A stretch of DNA of 64,000 bases from Sulfitobacter sp043557345. GTDB taxonomy: Bacteria > Pseudomonadota > Alphaproteobacteria > Rhodobacterales > Rhodobacteraceae. Below, piece after piece: positions 60,791-64,000 of the stretch. The stretch spans positions 1 to 64,000 of the forward strand of contig NZ_JBIFFV010000010.1 of assembly GCF_043557345.1 (NCBI RefSeq), in the 5' to 3' direction. Both the position numbers and the translations under genes were made by a program. The notes below the pieces were generated by a model. It saw nothing but the letters and a program-made list of their open reading frames with translations. It had not been told where the DNA came from and did no database searches. Within the stretch, counting starts at the first letter, position 1; each line of letters begins with the position of its first letter.

Positions 60791-62095
60791 ATGACCCAAC
60801 CGAAAAAGCTGTTCATCAAGACCTATGGTTGCCAGATGAACGTCTATGACAGCGAACGCATGGCCGAGAGCTTGGGCGGGCAAGGCTATGTCACCACCGA
60901 CCGCGCCGATGACGCGGATATGATCCTGCTCAACACCTGCCATATTCGCGAGAAGGCGGCGGAGAAGGTCTATTCCGAACTGGGCCGCTTGAAACCGCTG
61001 AAAGACGCGCGGCCTGATCTGAAGATCGGCGTGGCGGGCTGCGTGGCCCAGGCCGAGGGCGAAGAGATCATGCGCCGCCAGCCCGCCGTCGATCTGGTGG
61101 TTGGCCCGCAAAGCTATCACCGTCTGCCCGAGATGGAGGCGAAGGTGCAGGGTGGGCAAAGCGCGCTCGACACCGATTTCCCGGCAGAAGACAAATTCGA
61201 CCACCTCAAGGGCCGCCCCAAGGCGAAACGCGCCCCCGCCGCCTTCCTGACCGTACAAGAGGGCTGCGACAAGTTCTGCGCCTTCTGTGTGGTGCCCTAT
61301 ACCCGCGGTGCTGAAGTCTCCCGCCCCGCCGAGAAGGTGCTGGAAGAGGCGCGCGATCTGGTCGAGCGCGGCGTGCGCGAGGTGACGCTACTGGGTCAGA
61401 ACGTCAACGCCTATCACGGCGGCATGACGCTGGCCGGGTTGATCCGCGCGCTGGCCAAGATCGACGGATTGGAGCGTATCCGCTACACCACCAGCCACCC
61501 CAATGACATGGGCGACGACCTTATCGCGGCCCATGGTGAAGTCCCCGAACTGATGCCCTATCTGCATCTGCCGGTGCAATCGGGCAGCGACCATATCCTG
61601 AAACGAATGAACCGCAGCCACACCGCCGAAAGCTACCTTAAGCTGCTGGAGCGCATCCGCGAAGCGCGCCCCGACATCGTGCTGTCGGGGGATTTCATTG
61701 TCGGCTTCCCGGAAGAGAGCGAAGCGGATTTCGAGGCCACGATGGAGCTCGTCCGGCAGGTGCGCTACGGCTATGCCTATTCGTTCAAATACTCCACCCG
61801 CCCCGGCACGCCCGCCGCCGAACGCCCGTTGGTCGATCCGGCTGTGGCCGATGACCGTTTGCAGCGGCTGCAAGGGCTGATTACCCAGCACCAGCAGGAA
61901 ATCCAGCAGTCGATGGTGGGCCGCGAAGTGTCGGTTCTGGTCGAGAAGAAGGGCCGTTTGCCCGGCCAGATGCTGGGCAAGTCGGAATACCTGCACGCGG
62001 TACATATCGAAGACAGCACGGCGCAGATTGGTGACATCCAGCGCGTGCGTGTGACCGAGGCCAAGACCAATTCACTGGCCGCCGTTCTGGTCTGA
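60791..62095 (+). CDS. miaB: tRNA-2-methylthio-N6-isopentenyladenosine synthase MiaB
   Basis: A 434-residue radical-SAM methylthiotransferase. An N-terminal UPF0004 domain has TYGCQMNVYDSER with a cluster Cys at 14. The radical-SAM motif is GCDKFCAFCVVPYTRG, and a C-terminal TRAM region ends the protein (SVLVEKKGRLPGQMLGKSEYLHAV). It adds the 2-methylthio group to i6A37 of tRNAs. The ATG of MTQPKKLF is used; MPAMTQ three codons earlier is also possible. Confidence 0.95.
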   Translation: MTQPKKLFIKTYGCQMNVYDSERMAESLGGQGYVTTDRADDADMILLNTCHIREKAAEKVYSELGRLKPLKDARPDLKIGVAGCVAQAEGEEIMRRQPAVDLVVGPQSYHRLPEMEAKVQGGQSALDTDFPAEDKFDHLKGRPKAKRAPAAFLTVQEGCDKFCAFCVVPYTRGAEVSRPAEKVLEEARDLVERGVREVTLLGQNVNAYHGGMTLAGLIRALAKIDGLERIRYTTSHPNDMGDDLIAAHGEVPELMPYLHLPVQSGSDHILKRMNRSHTAESYLKLLERIREARPDIVLSGDFIVGFPEESEADFEATMELVRQVRYGYAYSFKYSTRPGTPAAERPLVDPAVADDRLQRLQGLITQHQQEIQQSMVGREVSVLVEKKGRLPGQMLGKSEYLHAVHIEDSTAQIGDIQRVRVTEAKTNSLAAVLV

Positions 62096-62118
62096 TCCGC
62101 AGTCCTAAGGGGCTAGCA

Positions 62119-62144
62119 ACGGGTGCGCGTCGCCGCGCACCCGT
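62119..62144. terminator. Bidirectional hairpin after miaB
   Basis: A perfect 11-bp stem ACGGGTGCGCG / CGCGCACCCGT with a TCGC loop lies in the 55-base convergent gap. Confidence 0.7.
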
Positions 62145-62150
62145 AGTCTT

Positions 62151-62492
62151 TCAGTAGTTGTGTTTGCGGTGCGATGCGGCATCCGCAAAAATCCGCTTCA
62201 TCGTCGCTTTCAGCCCCTCGGGGTTGCCGACGAGTGTGTGATCCCGGCAGACCCGTTCGGCCACGGCATGGGCGGTGGAAAAGTCATAGCCCACGGCCAC
62301 GAGGCTATCCACGAAGACCGAGTTTGGCCGGTCCCAAATCACGTCGTTCCACGGGCCGCGGTAGCAGCTGACGTGGATCACATTGCCCGTGGGATGGGCC
62401 ACTCCTTGGTTGTGATAGGCGTATTTCACACCTCCCGCGAAGGCGGGCAGGGCAAGCAGGCCGGTGACGGCGGTGGCGAGTAGCGTTTTCAT
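62151..62492 (-). CDS. Small secreted protein of unknown function
   Basis: A 113-residue protein with a Sec signal (MKTLLATAVTGLLALPAFAG). The mature part has two Cys (VSCYRGPWND, AERVCRDH), probably a disulfide, and a His-rich end (SHRKHNY). The phrase VIHVSCYRGPWNDVIWDRPN suggests a conserved domain I do not recognise. A second ATG one codon upstream is also possible. Convergent with miaB. Confidence 0.7.
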   Translation of the reverse strand: MKTLLATAVTGLLALPAFAGGVKYAYHNQGVAHPTGNVIHVSCYRGPWNDVIWDRPNSVFVDSLVAVGYDFSTAHAVAERVCRDHTLVGNPEGLKATMKRIFADAASHRKHNY

Positions 62493-62919
62493 CATAAGTT
62501 GGTCCCCCAGTTTTCATTGCAGCAGTCGAGATCGGCAAAGCCGCGCGAAGTCCCACCCTCGCGATCCGATGGAATGAGGTTTAGGTCTAAAGGTGCGGTT
62601 TTCAAGAAAATTCAATGGCAGGGGGTGCTGCCTGCGAACAATCCCACTGGCTCGTGTGTGATTGTCGCCGGACCGTATTTAATGGTGGTTTTTCGGCGCA
62701 TCGGGGCAAGGAAGCGGGGCCGTCCTTTAAAGCCGATTTGCCGCTATCGCGCGGCGGATTCGTTGTAATGCGGCAAGGTTCGGCCACAAAATGTTGATTT
62801 CACAGCTTCACAGCGAGACCGTTTTTACCTAACCTGACCCTATACTCAAAAGGCGCGGGTCCGGGGAGGGGTCGCATTTGCCAAAGATAAGAACCAGAAA
62901 TTAGAATAGGACAAACGCT
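62493..62919. other. Intergenic promoter region
   Basis: About 425 bases that carry the divergent promoters of the small secreted protein and the OmpA-family gene. An AT-rich block lies near 62860-62915 just before the OmpA-family start. The frames here are short, with no good ribosome binding site, and no repeat stands out. Confidence 0.5.
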
Positions 62920-63495
62920 GTGGGACCCACTATTTCCAAAGCACTGCGCGCCATGGCCAGCCTGACGATGGCAGCGGCGCTGACCGTGGCCAGCACCTCG
63001 GCCGATGCGCAGACACCCTCGCAACAGGGCCGTGACAAAGGCGTTTACACGCCGACCATCTGGGTAGACCCGGATGGCTGTGAACATTGGGTCATGGATG
63101 ACGGGGCCGAGGGCTATATGACCCCGCATACCACCCGTCAGGGCATTCCGGTCTGCCGCCGCGGCGATGTCTGCGGCGTGATGGAGGCGGATCAGTTCTT
63201 TGCCACCGACAAATACAGCATCTCGCCGCAGGGCCGGGCGCGTCTGGCGAATTTCTTCCAGTCGACCGGGGCGGTGTCCTATATCATTACCGGCCATACC
63301 GACAGCCGCGCGTCGGACGCCTATAACATGCGCCTGTCCTACAACCGGGCCAATGCCGTGGCGCGCATCGCCAACCAAGTCGGCGCTAGAATCGCCGATG
63401 TGCGGGGCTATGGCGAACGGATGCCCGCCGTGCCGAACAATTCCGCTGCGAACATGGCTAAGAACCGCCGTGTCGAAATCATCTGCATTCGCTGA
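62920..63495 (+). CDS. OmpA-family protein
   Basis: A 191-residue envelope protein starting at GTG after TAGGACAAAC. It has a signal peptide (LTMAAALTVASTSADA). The OmpA C-like domain covers about 88-190: QFFATDKYSISPQGRARL, ITGHTDSRASDAYNMRLSYNRANAV and NRRVEI, with the Asp/Arg that hold diaminopimelate. Before it is a short Cys-containing module with IWVDPDGCEHWVMDDGAEGYM, which recurs in the next gene. It would bind peptidoglycan. Confidence 0.88.
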   Translation: MGPTISKALRAMASLTMAAALTVASTSADAQTPSQQGRDKGVYTPTIWVDPDGCEHWVMDDGAEGYMTPHTTRQGIPVCRRGDVCGVMEADQFFATDKYSISPQGRARLANFFQSTGAVSYIITGHTDSRASDAYNMRLSYNRANAVARIANQVGARIADVRGYGERMPAVPNNSAANMAKNRRVEIICIR

Positions 63496-63508
63496 AGGGG
63501 CCGTAAAA

Positions 63509-63832
63509 GTGATTAAGACGAAACTTCTCATGGTCACAGCCTGTGCCGTCGGCCTTTCGGCCTGTACCGATTACGAAGGCGGTTTGGGCCGGGGCTACCC
63601 TTCGGACAAGACCTTTGACCGGGGCATCGACAAAAAGCATCTGAGCCAGCTTCAGGCGGGCATCTGGGTCGATCCCAACGGGTGCGACCACTGGATCATC
63701 GACGACGGGGTCGAGGGCTATCTTTCGGCGCGGCTTGATAAATTCGGCAAGCCGGTCTGCTCGGGCGTGGCGCCGCCGACACATACCGCGGGCCACTTCA
63801 AAGGCGGCTCCAACATCAAAGACCCGAACTGA
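63509..63832 (+). CDS. Lipoprotein with IWVDPNGCDHW motif
   Basis: A 107-residue protein starting at GTG after AAGGGG. The signal is IKTKLLMVTACAVGLSAC with lipobox LSAC. The core IWVDPNGCDHWIIDDGVEGYLS matches the module in the OmpA-family protein 14 bases upstream. The C-terminus is Gly/Thr-rich with HTAGHFKGG. No family is recognised beyond this motif. The two genes form an operon that ends in a terminator. Confidence 0.8.
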   Translation: MIKTKLLMVTACAVGLSACTDYEGGLGRGYPSDKTFDRGIDKKHLSQLQAGIWVDPNGCDHWIIDDGVEGYLSARLDKFGKPVCSGVAPPTHTAGHFKGGSNIKDPN

Positions 63833-63858
63833 CCTTGGCGGGCCATATCACAGACCCC

Positions 63859-63890
63859 GGGCCGGAGCGCGTTGCGCTTCGGCCCTTTTT
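63859..63890 (+). terminator. Rho-independent terminator
   Basis: GGGCCGGAGCGC / GCGCTTCGGCCC stem (one G-T pair) with a GTT apex followed by TTTTT ends the OmpA-lipoprotein transcript. Confidence 0.8.
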
Positions 63891-63961
63891 GTCGCGACGG
63901 GTTGGTAATTCGGTCCGGTCTGACTATTTCAACATTCAGTGCTTCACAAAGGATACGCGCA

Positions 63962-64000
63962 TTGCCTTCAACTGATCTGATGACACCGGAAACCGCGGCC
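63962..64000 (+). CDS. Possible start of a gene cut by the window edge
   Basis: AAAGGA lies 8 bases before a TTG; the frame runs open to the window end (MPSTDLMTPETAA if TTG initiates). The ATG at 63980 in the same frame is an alternative. Too short to identify. Confidence 0.3.
   Translation, partial: MPSTDLMTPETAA

Noticed and set aside
1..64000. CRISPR arrays, rRNA, intact tRNA, transposases
   Set aside because: Looked for by eye on both strands; none found. The only repeats are the inverted elements listed.

Overview
The window looks like a chromosomal segment of a marine alphaproteobacterium of the Rhodobacteraceae (Roseobacter group). The evidence is gene content and base composition: GC-rich coding sequence with dense operons, an Irr-type Fur regulator divergent from fabA, a psd-pssA-pmtA phospholipid block, a HutF-type histidine pathway and a complete C-P lyase cluster. 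No rRNA, intact tRNA, CRISPR array, transposase or integrase was seen. The family assignment is inference; no database search was run.

Left edge (1-2.8 kb): an AT-rich accessory stretch carries one large minus-strand NACHT-type NTPase, a candidate anti-phage STAND protein. About 850 bases without a convincing gene follow. That gap contains a 26-base element with the exact geometry of a tRNA 3' end, a possible integration scar.

2.8-9.2 kb: an iron-siderophore uptake locus with an ABC transporter (ATPase, two FecCD permeases, binding protein), a DUF2218 protein and a TonB-dependent receptor. 9.2-13.2 kb: a spermidine/putrescine-type ABC transporter. 13.2-17.7 kb: a poly-gamma-glutamate hydrolase-like protein, a class II glutamine amidotransferase, an SH3 lipoprotein and a hybrid PAS histidine kinase with two receivers.

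17.8-30.2 kb: a complete phosphonate locus: phnM, a DUF1045 gene, phnN, phnL, phnK, phnJ, phnI, phnH, phnG, divergent phnF, a hexapeptide acetyltransferase, two phnE permeases, phnD and phnC. No phnP is present. The DUF1045 protein carries two HxT motifs of the 2H phosphoesterase type and is a candidate for the missing cyclic-phosphate step. 30.6-32.5 kb: a haem/iron block (ChaN-like protein, ABM monooxygenase, HemP) in which two small ORFs lead into hemP by 4-base stop/start overlaps. A YqaA-type membrane protein and a SleB-type hydrolase follow.

33.7-41.1 kb: histidine catabolism, hutC and hutU-hutG-hutH-hutI with divergent hutF, using formimidoylglutamate deiminase plus N-formylglutamate deformylase. 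A HutC-like operator lies between hutI and hutF. 41.2-51.7 kb: mixed metabolism: glucokinase, glycerate 2-kinase, a zinc alcohol dehydrogenase, an MFS exporter, a PcaD-like hydrolase, threonine dehydratase with an alpha/beta hydrolase and a haloacid dehalogenase in one overlapping operon, an FKBP isomerase and a THUMP RNA methyltransferase.

51.9-59.4 kb: lipid synthesis. fabI and fabB are separated from fabA by a plus-strand pair (aldehyde dehydrogenase, NAD(P)-binding protein). irr is divergent from fabA across a perfect 18-bp palindrome, followed by pmtA-pssA-psd. 59.8-64 kb: an uncharacterised glycosyltransferase-like protein, miaB, a small secreted protein, an OmpA-family protein and a lipoprotein that shares an unusual motif with it, and possibly the first codons of another gene.
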